A DNA stretch of 64,000 nucleotides, from positions 1 to 64,000 of the forward strand of contig NZ_FOXJ01000012.1 of NCBI RefSeq assembly GCF_900115685.1, written 5' to 3'. Made by a program: the position numbers and the translations under genes. Positions 17,679 through 26,815 of the stretch are shown here, one piece after another. This DNA is from Variovorax sp. 770b2. Its GTDB lineage: Bacteria; Pseudomonadota; Gammaproteobacteria; Burkholderiales; Burkholderiaceae_C. Numbering within the stretch: position 1 is the stretch's first letter; every line of letters starts with the position of its first letter. The notes beneath the pieces were generated by a model. The model was given only the letters and a program-made list of their open reading frames with translations, did no database searches and was not told where the DNA came from.

Positions 17679-19778
17679 TTACTTGATGCCTGCGACCTTG
17701 ACGGTGTTCACGACTTCGATGAACACCGGGTTGCTGTAGAACCAGAGATCGGACCAGCCGGCGACGTCATGGCTCGAGTACTTCGTGCCCGACAGCGTGC
17801 GCATGTGGGTCGGGCAGGCGGCGTCCGAGCAGGCGATCTTGCCCGGCTGGGTGCCGTCGAACGGGTTCGAGGTGAAGTCCAGCAGCGGGTTGCCGTCGGC
17901 ATCGGTCTCAAAGGGCACCGAGGCCGGCAGGTTGCTGCCGCGCAGGCGGAAGTACTGCGAGGCCTTGGCGGCCGGAACGACGTAGCTCATCATGCGCGTG
18001 CCGTCGGGCAGGGCCGTCCAGTTGGTGCCGTTGAACACCTTGGCGACCTTGGCCGTCTTGTTGGTGGCGGCCTTCGAGCCCAGCGTGCCGGCGTAGTTCG
18101 CCGTGTCGGCCGGATCGACCATGCCGGTCACCATCCCGTTGATCACGTCCACGTGGTCCAGCACCGGCGCATTGAGCGGTTGCGTGACGTTGACCTGCTT
18201 GAGCGACGGGTTCGGGAACGAATACGGCGAGTTGTTGGTGCCTTGCGGATCGCGCAGCACCACCGTCACCACCAGGTCGGCACCGGGGCGCACGACCAGC
18301 TTCTCGCCCATGGTCGCGCAGCCGTTGATGCGCACGTCGCCGTTGGCCGACGTGGCGTTCTGGCCGGCCTTCTCGAAGAGGGCGCTGCCCGCGCTTCGCG
18401 GCAGGCCCGGGTTGGCGGCGCACACCGTGAACGACAGGCGGTCGATCAGCTGGCCGTTGGACACGAAACTGTTGCCGCTGCGCAGGCCGTCGATGATGCC
18501 GTTGGCCGTGAGGTTGTTGCTGCCCTTGCGCACCATCACGTAGTCGCGGGTGTACTCGCCGGGGAAGAAGTCGGCGGTGCTCTCGCGCTGGTCGGCGCCG
18601 AAGCTGCCGCGGTTGTGATAGTCGGAGCTCGCGAAGAAGAACCAGTTGCGGCCTTCGCCGAGCAGCGCATCCCACACGCCGCCCACGATCGCGGCGTAGA
18701 CGCCCGAGCCGCCGTAAGTGCCGCCGCCCACCGCACTGGTGGTGTAGCTGCCGCGGTTGCCTTCGGCCTGGTGACCGGGCATCGACTCGAAACCGAAGGC
18801 GACCTTCGGTGCAGCGTTGTTGAAGTTGCGCAGGTGCTCGATGTTGAAGCCGTTGCTGCCGGTCGGGTTGTAGGCGCCCGCGCGTTCCAGGTGGGCCGGA
18901 ACGAAGTAGCTGGAGGTCGGCGCCTTCTCGTTCATCCACTTGATGCCTTCGACCGTCTTCAGGTGGCCGAGGTTGGGCGTGGCGCTGCTGTTGCTGCCGG
19001 TGATCTTGCGGGCGGTCGCGTCCAGGAGGTTGTTGTTGTTGCTGCCGCTCACGGTGCAATCCCACTGGTTCTCCGCGCCGCGGCTGGTGTCGCTGTCGCT
19101 GCGGTCGAAGCAGTACTCGTACTGCGCCTGCAGCGCGGCATTGCCGCCGGCGGCGGTCGAGGGCCAGGGCAGCTGGCCCGGCAGCACGTTGGTCGACACG
19201 TGCTCGTGGCCCGGCGCGTTCTGCTCCACGCCGATCCAGATCGGCTTGTTGCGGGCGCGGCTCTCGGCCTCGATCACCGGATATTGGTATTCCTTGATTT
19301 CCTGCCAGCGCCACATCGCCTTGGGCGTGGCGGCGCCGTCACCCTTGATGCCGGCGCGGCCGTTGGGGAGCGTGGCTTCCCAGGTCATGTTGGGGCCCTT
19401 GCCAGTGTTGGCCGGTTGACCGCCGCTCGGGTAGGTGTTGGGCGGATAGGGGCCGGTCCCGCTGTTGGTCAGGCCCAGGCCTGGTGCCACCGGCTCGAAC
19501 GGGTCTTCGGCCATCGTGCAGTTGCGCGTGCTGCTGCCGCCGTGGTCGGCCTGGACGAACCAGTCCAGGCCGAAGGTCTTGGCCGACTTGTCGACCAGCT
19601 TCTGCACCGACAGCGCGCCGTCCGAGCAGGTCGTGTGGTTGTGGAAGTCGCCGGCGACGTAGGTGCCGCTCGCCTTGGTGTCCGCGCGGTCGGCGGCTTG
19701 GGCGAGGCTGAAGGGAATCGCGGCAATGCTGGCCAGCGCGACCAGCGCAAGTTCGCGTCGGGGGAAAGGAGTCTTCAT
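17679..19778 (-). CDS. Secreted PHP-domain metallohydrolase
   Basis: 699 residues with a signal peptide (RRELALVALASIAAIPFSLAQA). The mature protein opens with the PHP-type metal motif GDFHNHTTCSDGALS, followed by LDWFVQADHGGS and, further on, FFASSDYHNRGSFG, giving the H-x-H, D-H and D-x-H metal ligands expected of PHP phosphoesterases. The C-terminal ~250 residues look like beta-rich accessory domains. It should act in the periplasm or outside on a phosphate or other ester. It lies between the lipoprotein gene (42 bases upstream) and the spermidine-synthase-like gene (101 bases downstream) in one operon. Confidence 0.8.
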   Translation of the reverse strand: MKTPFPRRELALVALASIAAIPFSLAQAADRADTKASGTYVAGDFHNHTTCSDGALSVQKLVDKSAKTFGLDWFVQADHGGSSTRNCTMAEDPFEPVAPGLGLTNSGTGPYPPNTYPSGGQPANTGKGPNMTWEATLPNGRAGIKGDGAATPKAMWRWQEIKEYQYPVIEAESRARNKPIWIGVEQNAPGHEHVSTNVLPGQLPWPSTAAGGNAALQAQYEYCFDRSDSDTSRGAENQWDCTVSGSNNNNLLDATARKITGSNSSATPNLGHLKTVEGIKWMNEKAPTSSYFVPAHLERAGAYNPTGSNGFNIEHLRNFNNAAPKVAFGFESMPGHQAEGNRGSYTTSAVGGGTYGGSGVYAAIVGGVWDALLGEGRNWFFFASSDYHNRGSFGADQRESTADFFPGEYTRDYVMVRKGSNNLTANGIIDGLRSGNSFVSNGQLIDRLSFTVCAANPGLPRSAGSALFEKAGQNATSANGDVRINGCATMGEKLVVRPGADLVVTVVLRDPQGTNNSPYSFPNPSLKQVNVTQPLNAPVLDHVDVINGMVTGMVDPADTANYAGTLGSKAATNKTAKVAKVFNGTNWTALPDGTRMMSYVVPAAKASQYFRLRGSNLPASVPFETDADGNPLLDFTSNPFDGTQPGKIACSDAACPTHMRTLSGTKYSSHDVAGWSDLWFYSNPVFIEVVNTVKVAGIK

Positions 19779-19820
19779 GAAAGGAATTTCCGTGTTCGTT
19801 CGTAGTGGAGGCAGCCGGAC

Positions 19821-20354
19821 TCAGGCCTGCTTCTGGTTGCCGAGCAGGCGGAACTTGCCGCCGACGTACGACAGCTGCGTGGTGAAGGTCACCGCGGTGG
19901 TGTCGACATCCGAGTTGGTCAGCGTGGCGGTCAGCGTGCACACGTTGGCCGCATTGCAGCCGGTGATCGTGACCGCCGAGAGCTTCACGGACGGGAAGGA
20001 CGACAGCTCCATCGAGAAGAGCAGGAGGGCCGCGGCTTCCTGCGTCAGGGCGTCGCGCACCTGCGGCTTGGCGTAGCCGGCATCCAGGAACGTGTCGTCG
20101 AAGTTGTCGAGGAAGGCGGTGTTGGTCAGGCCCGCGTAGCTGTTGAGCGCGGCCAGGCCGCTGCCGTAGTCGGTGGCGAATGCCGCCGCCTGCTGGGCGG
20201 TGTCGGTCGAGCCGCCTGCGCCGCCTCCCGCGCCGCCGGTGGGGGGCGGGAAGAAGAAGGCCTGGCCGCCGCCGTCACTGCCGCCACCACAGGCGGCGAG
20301 GACGGCCAGCAGGCTGCTGGCGAGCAAGAATCGAAAGCGCTGACGTGAATGCAT
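19821..20354 (-). CDS. Small lipoprotein of the TonB-receptor operon
   Basis: 177 residues with a clear lipobox: LLAVLAAC, Cys at residue 22, followed by GGG. A Gly/Ser/Pro-rich linker (to ~residue 50) leads to a folded domain with two cysteines (ITGCNAANVCTLTATL) and a final beta segment (QLSYVGGKFRLLGN). No Asp at +2, so outer-membrane sorting is expected. I do not recognise the domain. Its place right after the TonB receptor suggests a surface or periplasmic ligand-binding partner. Confidence 0.7.
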   Translation of the reverse strand: MHSRQRFRFLLASSLLAVLAACGGGSDGGGQAFFFPPPTGGAGGGAGGSTDTAQQAAAFATDYGSGLAALNSYAGLTNTAFLDNFDDTFLDAGYAKPQVRDALTQEAAALLLFSMELSSFPSVKLSAVTITGCNAANVCTLTATLTNSDVDTTAVTFTTQLSYVGGKFRLLGNQKQA

Positions 20355-20481
20355 GGCGAATGCCTTTCTCTTTTCTGAGCTGAGTTGTTGAAGGGCTGTG
20401 TTTTTTCGGGGCGCGTACGTCCCGTCACCGAAAAGTTCACTTTATTTTTCGGTTGTTACGTCCCCGTGAATTTGAGGGCTC

Positions 20482-20505
20482 GAAGCTTTCTTTTTTGAAA
20501 GCTTC
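20482..20505. repeat. 9-bp inverted repeat with T6 loop between receptor and lipoprotein genes
   Basis: GAAGCTTTC (20482-20490), six T, then GAAAGCTTC (20497-20505). It would form a strong hairpin in the 263-base gap. There is no T-run after the stem on the minus strand, so it is not a classical terminator; it may process or attenuate the operon mRNA so that receptor and downstream genes are made in different amounts. Confidence 0.55.
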
Positions 20506-20617
20506 AAAAACCGCACAGTCGCAACGCAGGCGGTGCGCAGGCACGCATCGCCGGTGCGGCGATGGATGCGCAAGGCAGTTGGCCGCCGTCCCGGGGGTCA
20601 GCGTCGCCCTGCGACGA

Positions 20618-22708
20618 CTAAAAGATCCAGCGTGCGCTGAGCCGGGCGCTGCGCGGCTCCATCGGATGCACGTGCCGGCCGTCGATGCCCTCGCCGCAGG
20701 CACCGCCGGCGATCTCGCCTGCCGTGCACGAGGCATAGGCGTATTCGATGTCATTGCCCTTCTTGCCGGCGACGTTGAAGACGTCCAGGCCGAGCGTGAG
20801 CCGCGGATTGACGGCGAAGCGAATGCCCAGGTTGAGCAGCGTCGCAGCCTTCGAGCGTTCGGTGTTGCGCGTGTCCAGCGCACGCGGGCCCAGGTAGCGA
20901 AGCCGCAGCGACGCGGTGAGCGGGCCTTCGGTGTACGTGACGCCGGCGGCCAGCACCTTCTCGACCGCGTTGTCGATGTGGTTGCCTTCGCCCTCGGGCG
21001 CGCGCCCCTTGAAACGTGCGCGCGACACCGCGCCGTCCAGCTCCATGCGCCAGGCGCGGGCGAGCTTCCAGCGCAGCGTCGCCTCGATGCCGCGGCGGCT
21101 GCTCGCGCGCCCGGGCTCGGTGGTGCCGGCGTCGCCGACATACACGAGCTCGGAGTCCAGCCGGAGTTGCCACAGCGCCACCGTCGCGGTGAAGTTCTCG
21201 TCGGGCTGGAAGCGCCAGCCCACCTCCGCGCCCCGTCCCTTGACCAGCGCCGGCACGCGGTCGGCGGCCGTGCCGCTGGCCGGGTCGATGGCGATGGCGA
21301 TGGTCGCGCCGCGCACGTCGTTGCTGTGAAAGCCCACGCCCGCGTTCAGGTACAGCTCGTGCTGCGGCGTCAGCGCGAAGGCCAGCCCGGCCTTGGGGCT
21401 CGCGATCGCGTCATGCCCCTTGCCGCTGTTGACCGCGCCATAGGTGGGCTCCCGCCCATCGATGCGGTAGCGCAGCATGTCGCCGCGCACGCCCGCGTAG
21501 CCGCGCAACCGGTCGGTGAAATACACCAGCTGCTGGCCGTACACGGAGACAAGATCCTGCGAGACCTTGTCGTTGCGCACCGTCGCAAGCCGCTCGCGGG
21601 CCTGCGTGTTGTAGAGGCCCACCTCCGAGATCCGGTCGCCGCGCCAGCTCGCGCCCCAGCTCAGGACGCCGTCCAGGCCGCCGAACTTCGTGGGCATCGT
21701 GCGGGCTGCCTGCGCGCCGAAGATGCGCCGGCGGTCGGTCTGCTCGAACTGGTCGCCGTGGACCGGGTTGTTCAGGAAATAGGTGAAGTCCGAGAAGAGG
21801 TCGAAGCGGTAGTCGATCGCATAGGCGCTGAGCGTCGTCTCGCCCTCCGGCCCCTTGTCGAACCACTTGCCCGACAGGCTCACGCGCTGGGTATTGCCGC
21901 CGTCGGTGGGGTTGAGCGAGCCGAAGCGCGAGAGCTCGCCGCTGTCGATCAGGCGCCCCGGCACCTGGTCGGTCGCGATCCAGCGGCTCTTGTAGGCCAT
22001 GCCGGTGAGGCTGAAGCCGCGCGTGGGCGAGCCTTGCGAGTAGCGCGCCACGGCGCTCACTTTGCGCAGGTTCTCGGGCACGTCCCAGGGGCCGTCGTTG
22101 CCCTCGATCTCGATGGCGCCCAGCCAGGTCTGGTCCTCGCGGGTGCGCGAGCCCGCGGCCAGCAGGCGCTTGAAGTTGCGGGCGCCGAGCGTGACTTCGG
22201 CAAAGGGCGCGTCCAGCACGCTGACGTAGTCGAGCGACGCACTGCCCGCGAGCGAGAAGTCGCCGCCCTCGGCGAAGTACGGCCCCTTGCGGTAGCGCAC
22301 GCCCGAGACGAGTTCGGGGATGAGGAAGTTCAGGTCGGCATAGCCCTGGCCGTGTCCGTGCGTGGGCATGTTCACCGGCATGCCGTCGACGGTGACGGCG
22401 AAATCGGTGCCGTGGTCCAGGTTGAAGCCGCGCAGGAAATACTGGTTGGCCTTGCCGTCGCCCGAGTGCTGCGTGGCGACCACGCCGGGCACCGCCTCGA
22501 CGATGTCGCCCGGGCGCAGCTTGGGCCGGGCCTGGAACGACGCGCGCTCCACCGCGCCCTCGCTGGCGCTGTCGGCCGTGCCTACGACGGCTTCGCGCGG
22601 CCCATGAACCTCGATCTCCTGCAAATGACTTTCCTGCGCGCAAGCCGCGCCGGCGGCGAAGACCACCCCCAGCAGCAGCGGTCGCCGAAGTGGCTGTCCG
22701 ACCCTCAT
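20618..22708 (-). CDS. TonB-dependent outer-membrane receptor
   Basis: 696 residues with a signal peptide (LLLGVVFAAGAACAQ) and a TonB-box-like segment soon after (LQEIEVHGPRE). The plug domain (about 50-160) contains DIVEAVPGVVATQHSGDGKANQYFLRG-type sequence, and the striking VNMPTHGHGQGYADL with two His residues that could touch a metal ligand. The rest is a 22-strand barrel ending in a terminal Phe (ARLSARWIF), as expected of outer-membrane barrels. First gene of the minus-strand operon running to 11912. The operon content suggests a metal or metal-chelate substrate; the sequence does not name it. Confidence 0.92.
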   Translation of the reverse strand: MRVGQPLRRPLLLGVVFAAGAACAQESHLQEIEVHGPREAVVGTADSASEGAVERASFQARPKLRPGDIVEAVPGVVATQHSGDGKANQYFLRGFNLDHGTDFAVTVDGMPVNMPTHGHGQGYADLNFLIPELVSGVRYRKGPYFAEGGDFSLAGSASLDYVSVLDAPFAEVTLGARNFKRLLAAGSRTREDQTWLGAIEIEGNDGPWDVPENLRKVSAVARYSQGSPTRGFSLTGMAYKSRWIATDQVPGRLIDSGELSRFGSLNPTDGGNTQRVSLSGKWFDKGPEGETTLSAYAIDYRFDLFSDFTYFLNNPVHGDQFEQTDRRRIFGAQAARTMPTKFGGLDGVLSWGASWRGDRISEVGLYNTQARERLATVRNDKVSQDLVSVYGQQLVYFTDRLRGYAGVRGDMLRYRIDGREPTYGAVNSGKGHDAIASPKAGLAFALTPQHELYLNAGVGFHSNDVRGATIAIAIDPASGTAADRVPALVKGRGAEVGWRFQPDENFTATVALWQLRLDSELVYVGDAGTTEPGRASSRRGIEATLRWKLARAWRMELDGAVSRARFKGRAPEGEGNHIDNAVEKVLAAGVTYTEGPLTASLRLRYLGPRALDTRNTERSKAATLLNLGIRFAVNPRLTLGLDVFNVAGKKGNDIEYAYASCTAGEIAGGACGEGIDGRHVHPMEPRSARLSARWIF

Positions 22709-22785
22709 CTGAAACCTTGTTTTATGCGAACTCCCTCAGATCTTTGACGAGATGAGTGACACAGCAATGACATGTCGGATCGAAG

Positions 22786-23160
22786 TCAAGCAGCGAGGAA
22801 GGCAGGCGCTCCGCATAAACACAAATGAGCCAGATGTGCACCCGAAGACATGGGGTGGGGCGCTAGTTCATCATCGAGGCACGGGTGTCTGACGCGACGC
22901 CGATGTGTGAGTTGCGCGCCCTTTGGAAAGGCGGTCGTTCCCGAGATGTAGAAGATGCAAGCATCATCGTCGGGCGCACCGAAACTCGCCGTGGCTTGCA
23001 GGTAGATCGGCCGCTGACCGGGGACGTCTAGCTTTGAGAAACCTGGCGCGTACAGCGTTGGACTGGGTTGTCCGCCTCCTCGATGCAGACGCACCGCGAA
23101 GTGTCTTTTTCCGTCGCTGCCGAGAAAAACGCCACGGACAGGTTTGACGATCGCGGCAAG
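22786..23160 (-). pseudogene. Fragment of an AMP-dependent acyl-CoA synthetase
   Basis: The minus-strand frame encodes IVKPVRGVFLGSDGKRHFAV, then APDDDACIFYISGTTAFPKG and AQLTH, the AMP-binding core (YTSGTTGxPKG, here with Ile for Thr). Neither the N-terminal ~150 residues nor anything after the core is present. About 85 residues survive of an expected ~540. It lies between the TonB receptor promoter region and the YhcG gene and is debris from an earlier catabolic region. Confidence 0.75.
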
Positions 23161-23164
23161 TTGC

Positions 23165-24226
23165 TCAGCGATTCACTGGCGCGTCGGGCGCCGAAGTCGT
23201 GAGTCCGTAGAACTCGTGCAGTTTGGCGGCGAGCAGCTGCTTGTCGGGCAGCTGTGTCTGGTATTGCGCCACGAGCGCTGGTGACAGGGTGCGGCTCAAC
23301 GCGTACTCGACAACTTCGTTGTCCTTGGATGCGCAGAGCAAGACGCCGATAGCGGGGTTCTCATGGGACTTGCGGACATCGCGATCAAGCGCCTCCAGGT
23401 AGAAGTTCAGCTTGCCAAGGTGCTCGGGCTCGAATCGCTCGACCTTGAGCTCGATGGCCACAAGGCAGTTCAGCCCGCGATGGAAAAACAGCAAATCCAG
23501 TGCGAAGTCTCGTCCGCCCACCTGCAGCGGAAATTCCGAGCCGACGAAGCAAAAATCCCTTCCCAACTCAATCAGGAAAGTGCGCAGTTGGGCCAGCAAG
23601 CCCCGGTGGAGGTCCGCTTCCGTGTGCGCGGCAGGCAAGTCCAGAAATTCGAGTGCGTAAGCGTCCTTAAACAGGTCTGCTCCCGCCTGCCCATGAAGTT
23701 GTGTCACCGCCGGTGACACCCGAGCGGGGGTCAACACGGCCTGCTCGAAAGCCGCCAGGCGAAACTGCCGCTCGAGTTCGCGTTTGCCCCAGCGCTCCTG
23801 CACGGCCAAGCGCAGATAGAACTCGCGTTCTTCGGCACGCTTGGCCTGGGTCAGGATGATCAGATTGTGTGTCCACGGCAGTTGTGTCACCAGCGGTGTC
23901 ACTTTCTCGTCCCCGCGATAGACCTCGTAGAACTGGCGCATCCGAAACAGATTGCGACGCGTGAACCCGCGCTGGCCCGGCAGCGTGCGCGCAAGATGCT
24001 CTGCCAAGCGGTCAACAACGCCTTCCCCCCAGACCGCTGCCTCAATCTTGGCGCTGATGTAGCGCCCGATTTTCCAATACAGTGCCACCAATTCGGTGTT
24101 GACCGCCTGGTAAGCGCGCTGGCGCGCCTGTTCGATGAGATCCACGACTTCTGCGAAGGTCGCCTCGACGGTCTGCAGGCCGGCGGGCGATGGCGACGAG
24201 GTGGAAGGCTTTCGATGGGACGGCAT
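23165..24226 (-). CDS. YhcG/DUF1016-family PDDEXK nuclease
   Basis: 353 residues. The N-terminal half has the DUF1016 DNA-binding signature (YWKIGRYISAKIEAAVWGEG, RGFTRRNLFRMRQFYEVY, LPWTHNLIILTQAK). The C-terminal half holds the PD-(D/E)xK core: FALDLLFFHRGLNCLVAIELKVERF, with the Asp of DLLFFH and the ELK catalytic triad. Length matches the family (~340-360). These proteins are frequent on mobile elements and are often linked to defence or DNA processing, but no fixed function is known. It stands alone here, with no modification gene nearby. Confidence 0.9.
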   Translation of the reverse strand: MPSHRKPSTSSPSPAGLQTVEATFAEVVDLIEQARQRAYQAVNTELVALYWKIGRYISAKIEAAVWGEGVVDRLAEHLARTLPGQRGFTRRNLFRMRQFYEVYRGDEKVTPLVTQLPWTHNLIILTQAKRAEEREFYLRLAVQERWGKRELERQFRLAAFEQAVLTPARVSPAVTQLHGQAGADLFKDAYALEFLDLPAAHTEADLHRGLLAQLRTFLIELGRDFCFVGSEFPLQVGGRDFALDLLFFHRGLNCLVAIELKVERFEPEHLGKLNFYLEALDRDVRKSHENPAIGVLLCASKDNEVVEYALSRTLSPALVAQYQTQLPDKQLLAAKLHEFYGLTTSAPDAPVNR

Positions 24227-24890
24227 GCCTGCAGCCTACCAAACGTTGCCGGTGCATGCGCTTGCTTTCATGCAGGCGCGATGCCAAGGATGGGCGCGTC
24301 CGATATCAGCTGTCTCTGTTTGCCGTTTCGCCCAGTTGCCAGCGCCGATCGCGCTGGCCTATGTGTGCGAAGGAAAGGGTCCGCAAAGGCGCCCGCAGAG
24401 TTGCCCGGCGACGGCAGTTGTCGCTCGCCATCCCTTCTAGATGAGCTTGAGGACGGCATGTCAGGAAAGGCGGAGCAACTGCAACCTGTTGCGCGAGAAT
24501 CGACGGGGGTCGTCTCGCGTGGTCACCTCCTCATCTTCGCGCGGCAGATTCCGGTTGAGCAACGGCACCATGGCTTGCGAAGCGAAGATGCTCAGTACGA
24601 CTATCCCGACAGCGATCGAGAAAAGCGGTGTCCTCGAAGGTGCGCTCACGCGCAAAGGCGTTGTCGCTGGAATGGGAAGCGGTCGTGTGCATCGGAGTCC
24701 GTCGAAGTCGTGGCCACGGCGCTGAATGCCGATGTCCAAACAGTCTGGCCGTGCACGCAAGCGCCGGCATCAGAGTGGGACCTGACTACCCGTGGCTGCC
24801 GATAGCCAGGCAGGCTCGCTCATGCTCCCATTTCCCCTAACCCGCAGTTCCGGGAAAATGATGCACTGAGATCGCGCGCCATCGGGTCGA
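24227..24890. other. Stretch between the YhcG gene and the transfer genes; one doubtful membrane ORF
   Basis: The only candidate is a minus-strand frame 24461-24760 (up to 99 residues) whose second half has a single membrane segment (LFSIAVGIVVLSIFASQAMV) followed by a charged tail. No good ribosome-binding site was found, so it is not called as a gene. If real it would be a small inner-membrane protein of the transfer region. Confidence 0.3.
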
Positions 24891-25148
24891 TCACGGCGTC
24901 GCCCCAGCCACGCGCAGTGCGGTTAATGACCGCGCGCCGTCAATACGGCGCTTTAGATCGTCAACGAAGTTGGCATATTCGAACAGGGCGGAAGTGGAAA
25001 GGGTGACCAGAAAAATAAGCTGTCTTTCCCGTACGGTGGCGAGCGGACTGAACGCTGGTTGAGCGCGGGTTCTCTCAACATCCGATAGCGTCAGCGATCT
25101 CAAGGCCTTGCTTGCCAATCCCCACGTCGTCCTGTACTCGCGGAGCAT
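24891..25148 (-). CDS. Small hypothetical protein at the tail of the tra operon
   Basis: 85 residues. Its ATG (25146-25148) directly follows the traM stop codon (25149-25151), so it is probably translated by coupling. A mildly hydrophobic middle (RQLIFLVTLSTSALFEYANF) could be a membrane segment. Not recognised. Direct abutment to traM is the main support. Confidence 0.45.
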   Translation of the reverse strand: MLREYRTTWGLASKALRSLTLSDVERTRAQPAFSPLATVRERQLIFLVTLSTSALFEYANFVDDLKRRIDGARSLTALRVAGATP

Positions 25149-25616
25149 CTAGTGCAGGGTCGGTAGCGTACTAGCCAGGCCAAAGCCTACGACGATCGAT
25201 AGAAGCACCACGACAGCGACCACTATCGCCAAGCCCAGGATGTTCTGACTCGAGCTTTCTTGTCCGGGCAGTTGCGGCCGTGCTCCGGCTACTGGCTCAA
25301 GGAGCGGAGCGGGGGAGGGCGGGGTCGATCTGGCCGCTTCCTCGATGACTCTACGAAGTTCCTCGGTCTTCAAAGCAAATCGCGCAAGCACCTCGTTGGA
25401 CTGCGCGGCCCAAGCGTCTGCGGTCGCAAGCATGCGTGCGTGCGCTGCCTCGCTTGCAGCTGTAACCGCTGCAGCGGCTCGCGCAGATTCCTCTTGCAGG
25501 ACCATTCGGTTCAACTCGACGAGCACGAAAACAGGATCGTCCTGGTCGATCTTAAGGCCCGTACGCTCAAAAATAACTGCTGCCAGCCCCTTGCGATCGT
25601 CCGCGGACTCCATCAA
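25149..25616 (-). CDS. traM: TraM-like conjugal transfer protein
   Basis: 155 residues: an N-terminal Glu/Ala-rich helical region (VLVELNRMVLQEESARAAAA), the central ALKTEELRRVIEEAAR, a proline-rich linker, and a C-terminal membrane anchor (LAIVVAVVVLLSIVVGFGL). In IncP plasmids TraM follows TraK and TraL in the leader of the Tra1 region; the same order and strand are found here. Its start overlaps the traL stop by 4 bases. The name rests on position and general resemblance to IncP TraM. A degenerate partial copy lies at 11.3-11.7 kb. Confidence 0.7.
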   Translation of the reverse strand: MMESADDRKGLAAVIFERTGLKIDQDDPVFVLVELNRMVLQEESARAAAAVTAASEAAHARMLATADAWAAQSNEVLARFALKTEELRRVIEEAARSTPPSPAPLLEPVAGARPQLPGQESSSQNILGLAIVVAVVVLLSIVVGFGLASTLPTLH

Positions 25617-26371
25617 AAGTCGAGTTCGGTCAGTTGCATGAACAGCTCACGTTGAATGGTGCGCAACCGCTGCTTGGACATGATCGAAAAGCGCGGATCC
25701 GCATCGACTTGCTCGAAGGTCAGCCGCTGCGCGGCCATAGCTTCCACATCCCGGCCGAAAGTGTCGGGATTGCGCCGGGGGATGCGCACCACGCCCCGGA
25801 CCTTGGAGGCGTTTTCTTTGTAGGCCCTCATCTCGGCGAAGTTCTTGCCATCTCTTTCGATCGGGCCGAAAAATTCGTTCACCCATACGACCATGTCACT
25901 TCCCTCCGCCATGTTCCTCCCCAGCGCGTTGAAACCACTCATGGTGTCGACAAGCGCCTGGCCACCGGTGACGACTGTATGTATGAAGATCTGCCGGCCA
26001 GCTCCCCGAAGCATTGAGAACGCCTGATTCTCAACAAGGTAGTTCGAAAGAGGAAGAAAACTCGACGACCCGTTGTCGATCACGAAGGTGCCGCTCTCTG
26101 TGAGCAGGCGTTCCATGAGCTCATCGAACCGGCGCTCGTTCACACGCGGTCCATCGAGCAGCGAAACAGGCGAAACATTCAAACCTGCGTAGCCGCAGAA
26201 CGTCTGATTATTCGGATCGGTGTCGATACAGGTCGTCGGTGTGTCTCGAACCGAATTCAAAAACTGCGCGAGGAAAGCACTGCACAAGGATTTTCCGACG
26301 CCGCCTTTGCCTTGCAACATGAGGTGAACTGAGGCAGCTGGAGCGAGCTCGCTCGACCGTTCTTCGATCAA
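25613..26371 (-). CDS. traL: TraL-like ParA-superfamily ATPase of the IncP transfer region
   Basis: 252 residues. A deviant Walker A box, QGKGGVGKSLCSAFLAQF, lies near residue 23, then TCIDTDPNNQTFCGYAG (A' motif) and FVIDNGSSSFLPLS (B motif). This matches IncP TraL, a MinD/ParA-like protein of the traKLM operon. The gene overlaps traM (4 bases) and traK (4 bases), so the three are co-translated. It probably acts in the cytosol at the relaxosome or pole; the biochemical role in transfer is not settled. Confidence 0.8.
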   Translation of the reverse strand: MIEERSSELAPAASVHLMLQGKGGVGKSLCSAFLAQFLNSVRDTPTTCIDTDPNNQTFCGYAGLNVSPVSLLDGPRVNERRFDELMERLLTESGTFVIDNGSSSFLPLSNYLVENQAFSMLRGAGRQIFIHTVVTGGQALVDTMSGFNALGRNMAEGSDMVVWVNEFFGPIERDGKNFAEMRAYKENASKVRGVVRIPRRNPDTFGRDVEAMAAQRLTFEQVDADPRFSIMSKQRLRTIQRELFMQLTELDF

Positions 26372-26706
26372 AACAAATTCTCCTCGTCACTTTTCGAGGG
26401 AGAGCCGGCAAATCGCATTCCCGTTGGAGCACTCAATTTCTGAAGCAGATTCGCCTTCACCGGTGCCTCGCTAGAGCTTCCGTGCCCGCCCTCGCTTCGT
26501 GACGTGTTGAGCGCTGTTGATTCCCTCTCCCTCCGACGGCGTCGAGCGCGGGCCAGGTCGTTGCTGAGCTCTTGGACGGTACACCGGTAGCCCAAGGCCT
26601 GAAGGTCGGCCACGATGACCGAGCGTCGCACTCCCAAGCCAAGACGCTGCTCGAGTTCGTTCAGGTGCTCGCGTATCCACCCTGCACGGCTCTGTTGCTC
26701 TTTCAT
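26368..26706 (-). CDS. traK: TraK-like oriT-binding protein
   Basis: 112 residues, basic. The N-terminal half, WIREHLNELEQRLGLGVRRS with QALGYRCTVQELSNDLARARRRRR, forms an HTH-like segment followed by an Arg-rich tail, as in IncP TraK proteins that wrap the oriT. It is the first gene of traK-traL-traM and starts 285 bases from the divergent MobC/TraJ-like gene, with the nic site in the shared gap, as in RP4. Name by position and motif. Confidence 0.75.
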   Translation of the reverse strand: MKEQQSRAGWIREHLNELEQRLGLGVRRSVIVADLQALGYRCTVQELSNDLARARRRRRERESTALNTSRSEGGHGSSSEAPVKANLLQKLSAPTGMRFAGSPSKSDEENLF

Positions 26707-26815
26707 TTATCTTCATTGCATTTGAGGGGTGGAAACTTTAGCGCTCGATGACAAAAACGTTTGCCCACAAATTGGCGAACATCGAAGAAATTCGAAAAAT
26801 TATTTGATTCAGGTA

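Noticed and set aside
20482..20505. Hairpin as an intrinsic terminator
   Set aside because: No T-run follows the stem in the direction of transcription.
24461..24760. Small membrane protein ORF
   Set aside because: Kept only as a note: no ribosome-binding site and alternative frames equally open.
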